Shown here: positions 1-6,884 of the stretch, piece after piece | How positions within the stretch are numbered: the first letter of the stretch is position 1 | Layout: each line of letters starts with the position of its first letter | DNA from: a virus | Length of the DNA stretch: 22,833 nucleotides | Virus record (IMG/VR): IMGVR_UViG_3300008216_000091 | Location: 1 to 22,833 of that record | Reading direction: 5' to 3' (one strand) | Program-made: the position numbers and the translations under genes | The notes under the pieces: generated by a model | The model's input: the letters and a program-made list of their open reading frames with translations, nothing else | Databases searched by the model: none | Told to the model about the DNA's origin: nothing

Positions 1-97
1 GATTCTTCGTCTCTTGGGGCTCTAGACCCTTGGAAAACCCGAGAAGGAAATCCCCAACGCCCTGCCTCCCAGTACGTCCCCCCTGCTGGGCCTCCAT
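1..97 (-). CDS. Partial phage protein of unknown function (N-terminus only)
   Basis: An open frame starts at ATG (95-97) and runs without a stop off the left edge, giving 32 residues beginning MEAQQGGRTGR and including GDFLLGFSKGLEP. It begins 19 bases after the preceding Pro/Gly-rich gene on the same strand, so it is probably the next gene of the virion operon. An in-frame GTG lies 18 bases upstream. No strong ribosome-binding site is visible for either start. The hydrophobic stretch with small residues would suit another ejection or internal virion protein, but that rests on position only. Confidence 0.5.
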   Translation of the reverse strand, partial: MEAQQGGRTGRQGVGDFLLGFSKGLEPQETKN

Positions 98-116
98 CAG
101 TGACTTTCGACGCACG

Positions 117-434
117 CTAGCCACGGCGATACCCTCCATTCCCAATCAACCGAGCCATCGCCGGACTCATGGGCGGGTCGCCCCCTCCCCACGGTCCAGG
201 CGTCTGTGCCGGAGCGGCCAACCGGGTATCAGGCAACGGAGCGACCCCACGTCGTTGGACCCCAGGCGGTCCCTGCGGCCGTGGCCCCATCGGTCTCCGC
301 CGCGTTGTGCGTGCTTGTGTAGGCGCACCCCCGATGTTCCCAAACATTGGCCGTGCCTGGGGCGCTCCCTGACGCTGCGGGGCTACAGGTGCCCCTGGAC
401 CGCCTGGCGTGCCGGTATACGGATTAAATGGCAT
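117..434 (-). CDS. Pro/Gly-rich small phage protein, unknown function
   Basis: A 105-residue protein, very rich in Pro, Gly, Arg and Gln and mostly low complexity (for example PGGPGAPVAPQRQGAPQARP), with a short C-terminal segment, MSPAMARLIGNGGYRRG, that looks more structured. The start is well supported: GGGAGGG lies about 9 bases upstream of ATG 434, and the previous stop is only 5 bases away. It follows a long coiled-coil protein that I take to be an ejection protein, so a structural or internal virion role is plausible. I do not recognise a family. The composition suggests it is largely disordered. Confidence 0.6.
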   Translation of the reverse strand: MPFNPYTGTPGGPGAPVAPQRQGAPQARPMFGNIGGAPTQARTTRRRPMGPRPQGPPGVQRRGVAPLPDTRLAAPAQTPGPWGGGDPPMSPAMARLIGNGGYRRG

Positions 435-439
435 GATTA

Positions 440-2227
440 TTATCCCTCCCTAGTACCACTCACATAGCCTTCGGCAGCCATTGCCGCAGCCTTGAAGTAC
501 TCTTGAAGTAACGGAAGCAGGAACTCGTACCGCCCCTGCTGGAGTTCGGCCATCGTCCTGTCGCGTTCGAGGCCGTATTCGGCGAGGAACTTATTCCACT
601 CCATGTTGCGATCCAGTACTTCCAGCGCGGCGTCGGTCCGCATCTGCTGGACTCCTGTGAGGGCATTGATCGAGTTCACCAGGTTCCGGCTCTGCTCAAC
701 CGTGAGGTTGGCGGCCTGCTGAATCGCGGTCTGGAGCCGGGAATCCTGCCGCTGCGCCCGATCCAGCGCAATGTCGGTCTGAAGCGACCGTGCCTGCGCG
801 AACCGCTGATCCGTCGAGAGTCGCTGGGTCATCGCTTGCTGGTTGAGTTGATCGAGCGCCTGCCGATACCGGGCATCAGACCGTTCCCCTTCTTCAAGCG
901 CAATCTGCTGAGCGGCCTCGGTATACATCGGAGCCAGCTGTGTCTCCAGCCGCTCCATGTAATCGACTTCCGGTCCCTGCCCAAGTAATCCCCGGTCTGC
1001 GAGTGCGGCTTGTCCCTGAGAGAGCTGTGCGGCCCGGAGACGATCCAGTGGAGATCGGGCCGCTTCGATAGCCATCGCCTGCCTGGCCTGATCCTGTGGT
1101 AAGACCCCACCGCTCGCCAGAAGATCCTTAATGACGCCCTGAGACGCCGCTTCAGTGGTGGTCAGAGGGGCTTCGCCCCAATTCTGCACTGCATCACTGA
1201 GGTTCTTGAAGACCGTTGCCTCCGCTTCGGTAGGAAGTAATTGCCCTTCACGTTGAATAATGTTTTTAATAGCCCCTTCAGTCTCAGAGGTAAACGGCGT
1301 GGCCACGACACCCCCACGATGAATCAGATCTTCTAGGGCTAGATTAGCCTTCCGTGAGAGTGGATCGGCTGCCACTTCCTGGGTAAAAATATCCTGATAA
1401 GGTCCTGGAGTCAGCGGAGCACTGGTCGATGAGTACGGAATCTGTCCCAGAAAGTCCAGCATCTCCGATCCAGGATACTTGAGCAGATTCGGGTCCATTG
1501 CCCCAGGAGCAGGCCCGGTAGGAGGAATATTGCTTGTATTTATTGTGGGTTCCACTCCTGGAAAGGTGCAACCACTACTGGTCCACGTCCCTCCAGCCAA
1601 TTCGCACTGTAGTCTAAGATCGTCTATAGATGTGGTTGGGGGCGTGGGTGGAGCTGGTGGCTCGGGTGGAGCTGGTGGCATATCGCAGTCAATACCATTC
1701 CACGACCCACCCCTTGCTATGCAAGCTACTTCGTCTTCATTTACACCAGGTCTTTCGTTTGGATCCTGATAACCTACCCACGGAAAGCCTGCGTACTGCT
1801 CCTCCAACAGAGTCTCGCCACCACCGCCGCGAGAAATATGGTAACCAGTATCGCCTTCAGGGCCTTCGATCCCATACGTCGGACGCCAACTTCTCCTCGC
1901 CGTGGCGAGCGGATCGAATTGTAGGCTGTAGTCAGAACCTTCAAGGATGTCACTAAGTCCTGACGAAGTCTCCCCAAGATCCTCAAGATTGAAGGGCATG
2001 AGCCCGTCAGGTCCCAGACCGGGACCAGGAACCCCTGTGCCCTCATACCCCAAGGAGTACTCACCATAATCGCCTATGGGTCCTGGAATCAGCCATGGAT
2101 TGGTCTCGGCAGTCCCTCCCCATGCACCAGCAGCCCCATAGTCTGACCAGTCACCCGTATCACCCCATGGTTCAAGGCCTTCCACGGCACCCGTTTGCGT
2201 TTCAAACCACGGAGCTTTTTTTGGCAT
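440..2227 (-). CDS. Probable internal virion / DNA ejection protein with paired Cys motifs and long coiled coil
   Basis: A 595-residue protein in three parts. Residues 1-165 are acidic and rich in Gly, Pro and Trp. Residues 169-220 hold two copies of a C-x3-GG-x-W-x4-C motif (C169-C181 and C208-C220), joined by a proline hinge. Residues 290-595 are predicted helical and rich in Gln, Ala, Leu and Arg, with loose repeats of the type IKxxLxxGGxLP around 300-380, then an extended coiled coil. Helical, Gln/Ala-rich proteins after the tail genes are typical of podovirus ejection proteins, which form a channel in the host envelope after leaving the capsid. That assignment comes from position and composition, not a recognised domain. 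A tail protein is the alternative. Confidence 0.6.
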   Translation of the reverse strand: MPKKAPWFETQTGAVEGLEPWGDTGDWSDYGAAGAWGGTAETNPWLIPGPIGDYGEYSLGYEGTGVPGPGLGPDGLMPFNLEDLGETSSGLSDILEGSDYSLQFDPLATARRSWRPTYGIEGPEGDTGYHISRGGGGETLLEEQYAGFPWVGYQDPNERPGVNEDEVACIARGGSWNGIDCDMPPAPPEPPAPPTPPTTSIDDLRLQCELAGGTWTSSGCTFPGVEPTINTSNIPPTGPAPGAMDPNLLKYPGSEMLDFLGQIPYSSTSAPLTPGPYQDIFTQEVAADPLSRKANLALEDLIHRGGVVATPFTSETEGAIKNIIQREGQLLPTEAEATVFKNLSDAVQNWGEAPLTTTEAASQGVIKDLLASGGVLPQDQARQAMAIEAARSPLDRLRAAQLSQGQAALADRGLLGQGPEVDYMERLETQLAPMYTEAAQQIALEEGERSDARYRQALDQLNQQAMTQRLSTDQRFAQARSLQTDIALDRAQRQDSRLQTAIQQAANLTVEQSRNLVNSINALTGVQQMRTDAALEVLDRNMEWNKFLAEYGLERDRTMAELQQGRYEFLLPLLQEYFKAAAMAAEGYVSGTREG

Positions 2228-2244
2228 ACGATTCGCTCACTTCC

Positions 2245-3024
2245 CTACGTATTCTTCCCGCTCTTCTTGGGAGACGCTGGGAATACTCCACCAGTTCCTG
2301 TTGTCGGATATCCGGCCTGCCCATAAATCGTTCGCTGCATTTTCTCTAGATCATACATAGGAGAGTCTTTTGACCCCCAGAGGCGTTCAGGGACGGCTGC
2401 CGCTAGTCCCCGTGGCCCAGACGCGCCGGTAAAGAGAAACTCGCTAAACTCGCCAGGAGCATCAGCTCCAGGTCTTAGTAACGATAATGCCTGCTGCATC
2501 TCTTTCAACCCCGAATGAGCACCCCCGAAAGCTGGCGCTGGTGCTGGTTGCTGAACCGCACCGCGCATAAATTCCTGCCCACCTCTGGAAACTTCACCAG
2601 CAATAACATCCTGATCGGAGTTCAACTGAGAGACATCCTCCAATCCAGCCCCTGTTTGGGTAAACGGAATACTTAGTGGACTATCCCCCCAATCGACACC
2701 ACTCCGAAACTGCAGTTCTGGGCGAGGAAGCGCCGGGTCAATCCCACCAGCAAACACATCAACGGGACCAGCCCCCTTGAACATCGGGAGTGGCTGCACA
2801 TAGGAACTCGGCATCGAGACCGGAGTAGCGGCATACTGCGTGGCGAGAGCCCCCATCCGTCCCAGATCCCCCAACGCACCCTTGAAGATCCGCTGCGGAT
2901 TGAGCCCTGGAAACTGTACTCCTCCGTAACCTTCAATTTTAGCCGATTCAGGCCGCGCCCCTGACAGATAGCTCCCAAGCCCACCTAGCCCTGCCGCTGC
3001 AATCGGAACTGCTGCACTACCCAT
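2245..3024 (-). CDS. Probable internal virion / ejection protein, Gly-rich
   Basis: A 259-residue protein whose N-terminus (residues 4-22, AAVPIAAAGLGGLGSYL) is a short hydrophobic Ala/Gly segment, a common feature of phage ejection and minor virion proteins. The rest is Pro/Gly-rich with an amphipathic stretch near 170-185 (LKEMQQALSLLRPG) and a basic C-terminus. The ATG overlaps the stop of the GNAT-like gene (TAATG), so translation is probably coupled, and the next gene begins 17 bases downstream. No catalytic motif is visible. Function is inferred from its place between the tail genes and the coiled-coil ejection-like protein. Confidence 0.55.
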   Translation of the reverse strand: MGSAAVPIAAAGLGGLGSYLSGARPESAKIEGYGGVQFPGLNPQRIFKGALGDLGRMGALATQYAATPVSMPSSYVQPLPMFKGAGPVDVFAGGIDPALPRPELQFRSGVDWGDSPLSIPFTQTGAGLEDVSQLNSDQDVIAGEVSRGGQEFMRGAVQQPAPAPAFGGAHSGLKEMQQALSLLRPGADAPGEFSEFLFTGASGPRGLAAAVPERLWGSKDSPMYDLEKMQRTIYGQAGYPTTGTGGVFPASPKKSGKNT

Positions 3025-3500
3025 TACGTCAACTCCTTTGTAAACGTCCGTCGTGGTACCTCGATGTAGTGAAGGCGCTTGGCAATCGCCATCCCACGCG
3101 GATTGGTAGTTTCGACCGTGATAATGAAATTCTTGAGCCCCAGCGTCTTGGCATAGCGTTCGGATGCGTGAGCCGACGCGATACTGTACCGGCGATAAGA
3201 CGGGGCAATATAAAGATGTGGCTGACCAAACGTCCGATCTGGCGTGATGTTCGTCAGTGCCGTAAACCCAATCGTCTCACTGCCTCGATCAATCATTTGA
3301 AAGACGGACTGCTGGTTCCTGGCATCCTGGAGGAGCAAATTCATCGACATCGACAGCGCCACACTATCAGGGATGGGCATTCCCATAAATAACTCAAACC
3401 CATTACGATCCGCATCATACCAGCCCATGACGCGAGGGGGATCGCCGATCGTGTAGTTCCGAAGCCGAATGTCAGCAGCGTGACCGTTTCCGTTTCCCAT
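3024..3500 (-). CDS. GNAT-like acyltransferase-fold protein
   Basis: A 158-residue protein about the length of a single GNAT domain. The central part (HLYIAPSYRRYSIASAHASE, about residues 95-115) fits the beta4 strand and the following helix that bind acetyl-CoA, although the canonical Q/R-x-x-G-x-G/A loop is not clear (YRRYSI). The last third (KNFIITVETTNPRGMAIAKRLHYIEV) fits the usual beta5-alpha4-beta6 pattern, with N-x-x-G-x-A-x-x-x-x-x-Y. GNAT enzymes move acyl groups from CoA to amines. The substrate is unknown. It sits between a tail protein and an ejection-like protein, so it may be packaged or modify virion or host proteins. The eroded CoA loop may mean the fold is kept for a structural role. 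Confidence 0.55.
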   Translation of the reverse strand: MGNGNGHAADIRLRNYTIGDPPRVMGWYDADRNGFELFMGMPIPDSVALSMSMNLLLQDARNQQSVFQMIDRGSETIGFTALTNITPDRTFGQPHLYIAPSYRRYSIASAHASERYAKTLGLKNFIITVETTNPRGMAIAKRLHYIEVPRRTFTKELT

Positions 3501-3510
3501 CGTCAGTATA

Positions 3511-4044
3511 TCACCCAGTCACCGCGAGGGTGATCATGCCACGGAGGTCGACATTGTCCGTAATACTGGACGGCCAGGCCGCATGATCGGTGCGGAAACA
3601 ATAGAGCTTATCCGTGCCTCCGGTGGTGATGTAGCCTTCCGTATCGACCGATCCCTTGATCGTCAGCGGCCCCGTGTAGGTCGTTGCAGACGCGGACATC
3701 CCCTTCGGGAGCTGGATCTGGAGTTGATTGCCCATGCTGGAGGAGGTCGTCGTATCCTCCAGAAAGAAGTTCACCACCAGGAACTGGCCGATTTTGATAA
3801 AGTCGTACTGCTTCTGGTCGGCGCTGGCGACGGTCCATGTGCCCGTGTTGGCGGTGAAATTCCCTGCCAGAAACGGGGTGCTTTTCCATGCAAGCTCCTG
3901 TTGAATCCGTCGCAATCGACGGCGCGTGTCAAGAGCCGAGAAGTAGAGGGACCGCATCGCCCGTTCCGTGACGGAGCCAGATTCCTCCCGTATCCGCGCA
4001 AAGTCTGGCGTCGGGAAATCAAGAGGAATATTCGACCTAGCCAT
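3511..4044 (-). CDS. Beta-sandwich tail protein (putative)
   Basis: A 177-residue protein in two parts. Residues 1-55 are helical and basic (TRRRLRRIQQELAW). The C-terminal part, about 57-177, is a run of short beta strands with polar loops (WTVASADQKQYDFIKIGQFL, LQIQLPKGMSAS, GYITTGGTDKLYCF, ITLAVTG), the pattern of a C1q/TNF-like or tail-tip beta sandwich. Such domains occur on phage tail spikes and fibre tips that contact receptors. The ATG overlaps the end of the zinc-binding gene by 8 bases, suggesting translational coupling. A trimeric tail tip or receptor-contact role is an inference from fold pattern and position. Confidence 0.55.
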   Translation of the reverse strand: MARSNIPLDFPTPDFARIREESGSVTERAMRSLYFSALDTRRRLRRIQQELAWKSTPFLAGNFTANTGTWTVASADQKQYDFIKIGQFLVVNFFLEDTTTSSSMGNQLQIQLPKGMSASATTYTGPLTIKGSVDTEGYITTGGTDKLYCFRTDHAAWPSSITDNVDLRGMITLAVTG

Positions 4045-4201
4045 ACGGGTTCGTCCCCTTCTCGACCCACTCCTCTATGGGGGGACAGTCGCACTCGAAG
4101 ACGTGCTTCTCATGCTTGACGCACCAGTATTCATCGCACGACCGACACGGAATCCAGAGAGGATCTATGTCTGACTCCACTGCCAGGATCGGATCGCTCA
4201 T
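4037..4201 (-). CDS. Small zinc-binding protein
   Basis: A 54-residue acidic protein with a dense Cys/His cluster: C19-x2-C22-x4-C27-x2-H30-x2-H33-x3-C37-x-C39, followed by PPIEEWVEKGTNPY. The pattern fits binding of one or two zinc ions, roughly B-box or zinc-ribbon in style. I chose ATG 4201. An upstream ATG in the same frame (4279) would add 26 residues without Cys pattern and overlap the preceding gene. The gene's stop overlaps the start of the tail protein by 8 bases. Its role among tail genes is unknown; a small regulator, chaperone or host-targeted factor is possible. Confidence 0.6.
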   Translation of the reverse strand: MSDPILAVESDIDPLWIPCRSCDEYWCVKHEKHVFECDCPPIEEWVEKGTNPYG

Positions 4202-4256
4202 GCTTCCACACAGCCTCCCTCCATCACTATTTCCCCGAGCGCGGTCAACGACCACA

Positions 4257-4535
4257 CTACCTGCCGTGTTCCTGCACATAACGGTCGCCGCTGGCGTGGA
4301 TCAATTTTGCCTGATGCAGCTCGATGCGCCGTGGGCGCTCTGTGCTGCCGCCCATGCGTAACAGGGCTTGGAGTTCCTTGTCGGTCAGCCCTTTCGGGTG
4401 GTGGCCGAGAGCGACCAGCACGTTCCGGCGCTTGGTCCCCGCCTTGCCTGCCATCTTCTCGGCGGCTTCATACGACGTGGAAACTGTAAGCCCCAGCGCG
4501 CCGGTAAACGGGAGCAGTTCGTTGGTATACGGCAT
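4257..4535 (-). CDS. Winged-helix DNA-binding-like protein
   Basis: A 92-residue protein. From about residue 35, the segment RRNVLVALGHHPKGLTDKEL, then ALLRMGGSTERPRRIELHQA and KLIHASGDRY, matches a winged helix-turn-helix of a type common in phages and mobile elements: a GLTDxEL helix, a TxRPRRxEL recognition helix and a KLIxASGxRY wing. It may bind DNA, but it lies in the middle of the tail module. Its start overlaps the stop of a possible small upstream ORF (TAATG). An AGAAGG sequence sits close to the ATG. Regulation of late genes or genome packaging are both conceivable; nothing in the sequence decides between them. Confidence 0.65.
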   Translation of the reverse strand: MPYTNELLPFTGALGLTVSTSYEAAEKMAGKAGTKRRNVLVALGHHPKGLTDKELQALLRMGGSTERPRRIELHQAKLIHASGDRYVQEHGR

Positions 4536-4678
4536 TAACCTTCTAGTCCCGAGGCGCGCAGGATCTGTTCGCTCATGCGGGCACCGCCAAGGGGAGCGAC
4601 CGTTGCGCCCGCTTCACAATAAGGTATCCTACGCTTTCCGCCGTCGCAGTTTCCCGAATGTCTGAGCAAGGTGAGCAC
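4535..4678 (-). CDS. Possible small ORF overlapping its neighbours
   Basis: A frame ends at TAA 4537-4535, where it overlaps the winged-helix gene start as TAATG. Its last residues are MSEQILRASGLEG. Upstream the frame stays open through YCEAGATVAPLGGAR to a GTG at 4678, giving 47 residues; the first half overlaps the preceding small basic gene. The stop-start overlap matches the other gene junctions here, and without it about 90 bases of this compact operon would be empty. The start is uncertain: ATG 4576 would leave only 13 residues. No family is recognised. Confidence 0.3.
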   Translation of the reverse strand: MLTLLRHSGNCDGGKRRIPYCEAGATVAPLGGARMSEQILRASGLEG

Positions 4679-4832
4679 GCCGTCTCGTGGTAGCGGTTGC
4701 TCCAGACCCAGGTTTCAGCACATCACGCGCAAACTGAGACGTGCTTTTCCCTGCACGCTTTGCCTGCCCGGAGAAGGCCCCAGCCTTGAAATTCGACCCG
4801 TCCTTCATCTTCTGAATCCATTGTTCCGCCAT
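4629..4832 (-). CDS. Small basic phage protein (WIQ-type), unknown function
   Basis: A 67-residue, strongly basic protein, starting MAEQWIQKMKDGSNFKAGAF and ending in an Arg-rich helix, RRRAHLAQTFGKLRRRKA. The order WIQ, then a short Lys/Gly segment, then a basic ARLAxTxxKLR tail, recalls small proteins of unknown function found in many tailed phages; this is from memory and unchecked. The start is firm: GAGGAGGT lies 8 bases upstream, and the ATG shares a base with the stop of the nozzle gene (TAATG). An upstream in-frame start at 4937 would only add residues inside the nozzle gene. Confidence 0.65.
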   Translation of the reverse strand: MAEQWIQKMKDGSNFKAGAFSGQAKRAGKSTSQFARDVLKPGSGATATTRRRAHLAQTFGKLRRRKA

Positions 4833-6880
4833 TACTGCAACCTCCTCGTCGCGCCTGGCAACACCTGATAGCCCAGCGTCATCCCTTCGAGACTCCAGCT
4901 CCCATTCTGTGCGTCGTCGCTGATCCGAATCCGACATCCCACATCCTGAATGAAGTCCCCGGTACTGCTTTCCATGTTGATAATGCGCTGCACACTATCG
5001 AAGGGCACCGTGATGTTGCTGCTCTCAGACGTATCGATCCCGTTCCCATCAGAAGTGATCAACTGGAGCCCCAGGGGTTCGATCGACTTTGTGGCGCTCC
5101 CACGCCCGACCGCCTCATCAGAAGCCCCTCCTGACATCCATTCAACTGTGAGCGTGACATCGGAATTAGCTTCCGCGATGATGTCGAGCCAGCGATACCG
5201 CTTCGTGTAGGCCATGAGCTGCTGCGGAGCCCGAACATCCCACGAATTGTCGGTCCCATAAATCACCTTCGTCATCCAGCGTGACGGGATATTCGATCCG
5301 TCAAAGCTGTCCCCATTGAAGAATTGGTAGCAGAAGCCGCCTTTCGAGGTCTGAGCCTCACCCGTCAGGATCACCTGTGTATCGCTCGACGTTTCGACTG
5401 TCGTGGAGGCCGACATCGGCATATCGGGCCAGACATACCAGACACCCCACCGATAGTTCCAGACCACGGCCTGATTACATTCGGCATCATCACCGGAGGC
5501 CGTCGGACCAGGCCAGAACCAGACGATATGCCCGTTTTCAATGTCATGTATGGCGTGAATCTTCTTGATCTGGGCATACAGGAAGGTCTTGAGGGTTTCC
5601 TTGACCGGAGTGCTGATAATGGTGTCGTTATTCCCGTCAAAGAGGCGGATATCGCCCATGGGTGTGAAATATGCCTGCATCACCCGTGGCGTCGTAATCT
5701 GGTTCCCGGACGCATCGGTATAGACCGCCCCAGCCGGTACCTGGACAATCGACCGGTGCGAGACGGCCCCAATAAGCGCATTGGACTTGGTACGCACCCA
5801 GTCCATGATGTCTGAGACTATCTGTCCGGTGCCGCTGACGGTCCAGATGGATCGTTCAAGGAACACGACCAACATACCTTCGAAGTCCCCCACGATCCCG
5901 GTAATGAGGTCCCCGACGGAGCTTTGATCAGTGAAATCGAGGTAGTTATTCGCTCCCACCTGATCGGGCTTCCCTGGATCGGACCAAAAGACACGCCGAG
6001 GATTGGTGTCGGTGCGTCCCCACCAGAGTCGCTGCTTGTGGGGTTCGCAGAAGTATGTGCCGGTCGCTGGGGCATCGCCATGCTCCTCCAGAAGTCGATG
6101 TTCAAGAATATCCAGATCCGATGCATTGTCTGTATAGCTGGTAGTCGTGCGTCCATCGATGAACGTCACAAAGTAATAGTTCGTACCGGTCCCGGTCGTG
6201 CGATACAGCTCATAGCCCGTGATGTCGGTATCCGAGTCGGCGGTCCATGACAGATTGGCCTGTTCATCCTGGAGTTGAATCACGTTAGAGGTCACAGACC
6301 CCGCCGATCGGGTTTCTGCTGCGTCCACACTGACCATCTTCCACGTATAGGACCCGTTGAGCTGTCCAGCCGACGTATTGACCACTGCCGTGATGGTCGG
6401 AGACTTCCCACTGGCACCAGCCGTCGCCAGAGAGGAGCCGTTCCAGACTCGTGGCGCTACCACCCCGTCTGTAAAGAACAGGTTGTTGTCCACCTGCGCG
6501 AAATCAGGAATCCGTCCCACCGATCCGGTGCTGAGATCAGCAATAAAGGTCCACGCCGCTCCATCATTCGTGCTGTACCACAGTTCAAATTCATTGGTGC
6601 CGTCGTCAAAGGCCCCAAGTAGTTGTCGGGTAAAACTCGCGCCAGTCTGCCGATAGGCCCGAAGTGACCGCAGACGTGTAGCACTCCCGCCCGTATTGGT
6701 CGTGACGGCCGAACTATTTTGCTTGCTATAGCCCAGAATCTTCTTGGCGCGTCCGAGCTTATCAATCCAGAGGTTCCGGCTGCCGCTGGACGAATAAATC
6801 GCCGGCAGCGCGACAGAATGAATCCCCTCCTGGGTGCCCAGGAACACCGAGAATACCTGGGTCTGCATTGGATATGCCAT
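4832..6880 (-). CDS. Tail nozzle / packaged-DNA stabilisation protein with Fn3-like insert
   Basis: A 682-residue, beta-rich protein. Aromatic, Gly/Asp-rich blades (FFTDGVVAPRVWNGSS, YFCEPHKQRLWWGRTDTNPR, VFWSDPG, IRLFDGNND, AVVWNYRWGVWYVWP) follow the beta-propeller pattern of podovirus tail nozzle or stabilisation proteins, the family of P22 gp10 and T7 gp12. These close the portal channel and hold the spikes or fibres. Residues about 161-254 look like a fibronectin type III domain (YTWKMVSVDAAETRSAG, ITGYELYRTT). I chose ATG 6880, four bases after the preceding stop with AGGT upstream, rather than ATG 6931, which lies inside the previous gene. Its length and position near the fibre support the call. 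Confidence 0.7.
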   Translation of the reverse strand: MAYPMQTQVFSVFLGTQEGIHSVALPAIYSSSGSRNLWIDKLGRAKKILGYSKQNSSAVTTNTGGSATRLRSLRAYRQTGASFTRQLLGAFDDGTNEFELWYSTNDGAAWTFIADLSTGSVGRIPDFAQVDNNLFFTDGVVAPRVWNGSSLATAGASGKSPTITAVVNTSAGQLNGSYTWKMVSVDAAETRSAGSVTSNVIQLQDEQANLSWTADSDTDITGYELYRTTGTGTNYYFVTFIDGRTTTSYTDNASDLDILEHRLLEEHGDAPATGTYFCEPHKQRLWWGRTDTNPRRVFWSDPGKPDQVGANNYLDFTDQSSVGDLITGIVGDFEGMLVVFLERSIWTVSGTGQIVSDIMDWVRTKSNALIGAVSHRSIVQVPAGAVYTDASGNQITTPRVMQAYFTPMGDIRLFDGNNDTIISTPVKETLKTFLYAQIKKIHAIHDIENGHIVWFWPGPTASGDDAECNQAVVWNYRWGVWYVWPDMPMSASTTVETSSDTQVILTGEAQTSKGGFCYQFFNGDSFDGSNIPSRWMTKVIYGTDNSWDVRAPQQLMAYTKRYRWLDIIAEANSDVTLTVEWMSGGASDEAVGRGSATKSIEPLGLQLITSDGNGIDTSESSNITVPFDSVQRIINMESSTGDFIQDVGCRIRISDDAQNGSWSLEGMTLGYQVLPGATRRLQ

Positions 6881-6884
6881 CACA

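Noticed and set aside
3505-3510. TATACT on the minus strand before the GNAT-like gene
   Set aside because: No acceptable -35 box lies 16-18 bases upstream, so I do not call a promoter.
4202-4279. Upstream start for the zinc-binding gene at 4279
   Set aside because: It would add 26 residues overlapping the winged-helix gene without adding a recognisable motif; ATG 4201 gives a compact zinc protein.
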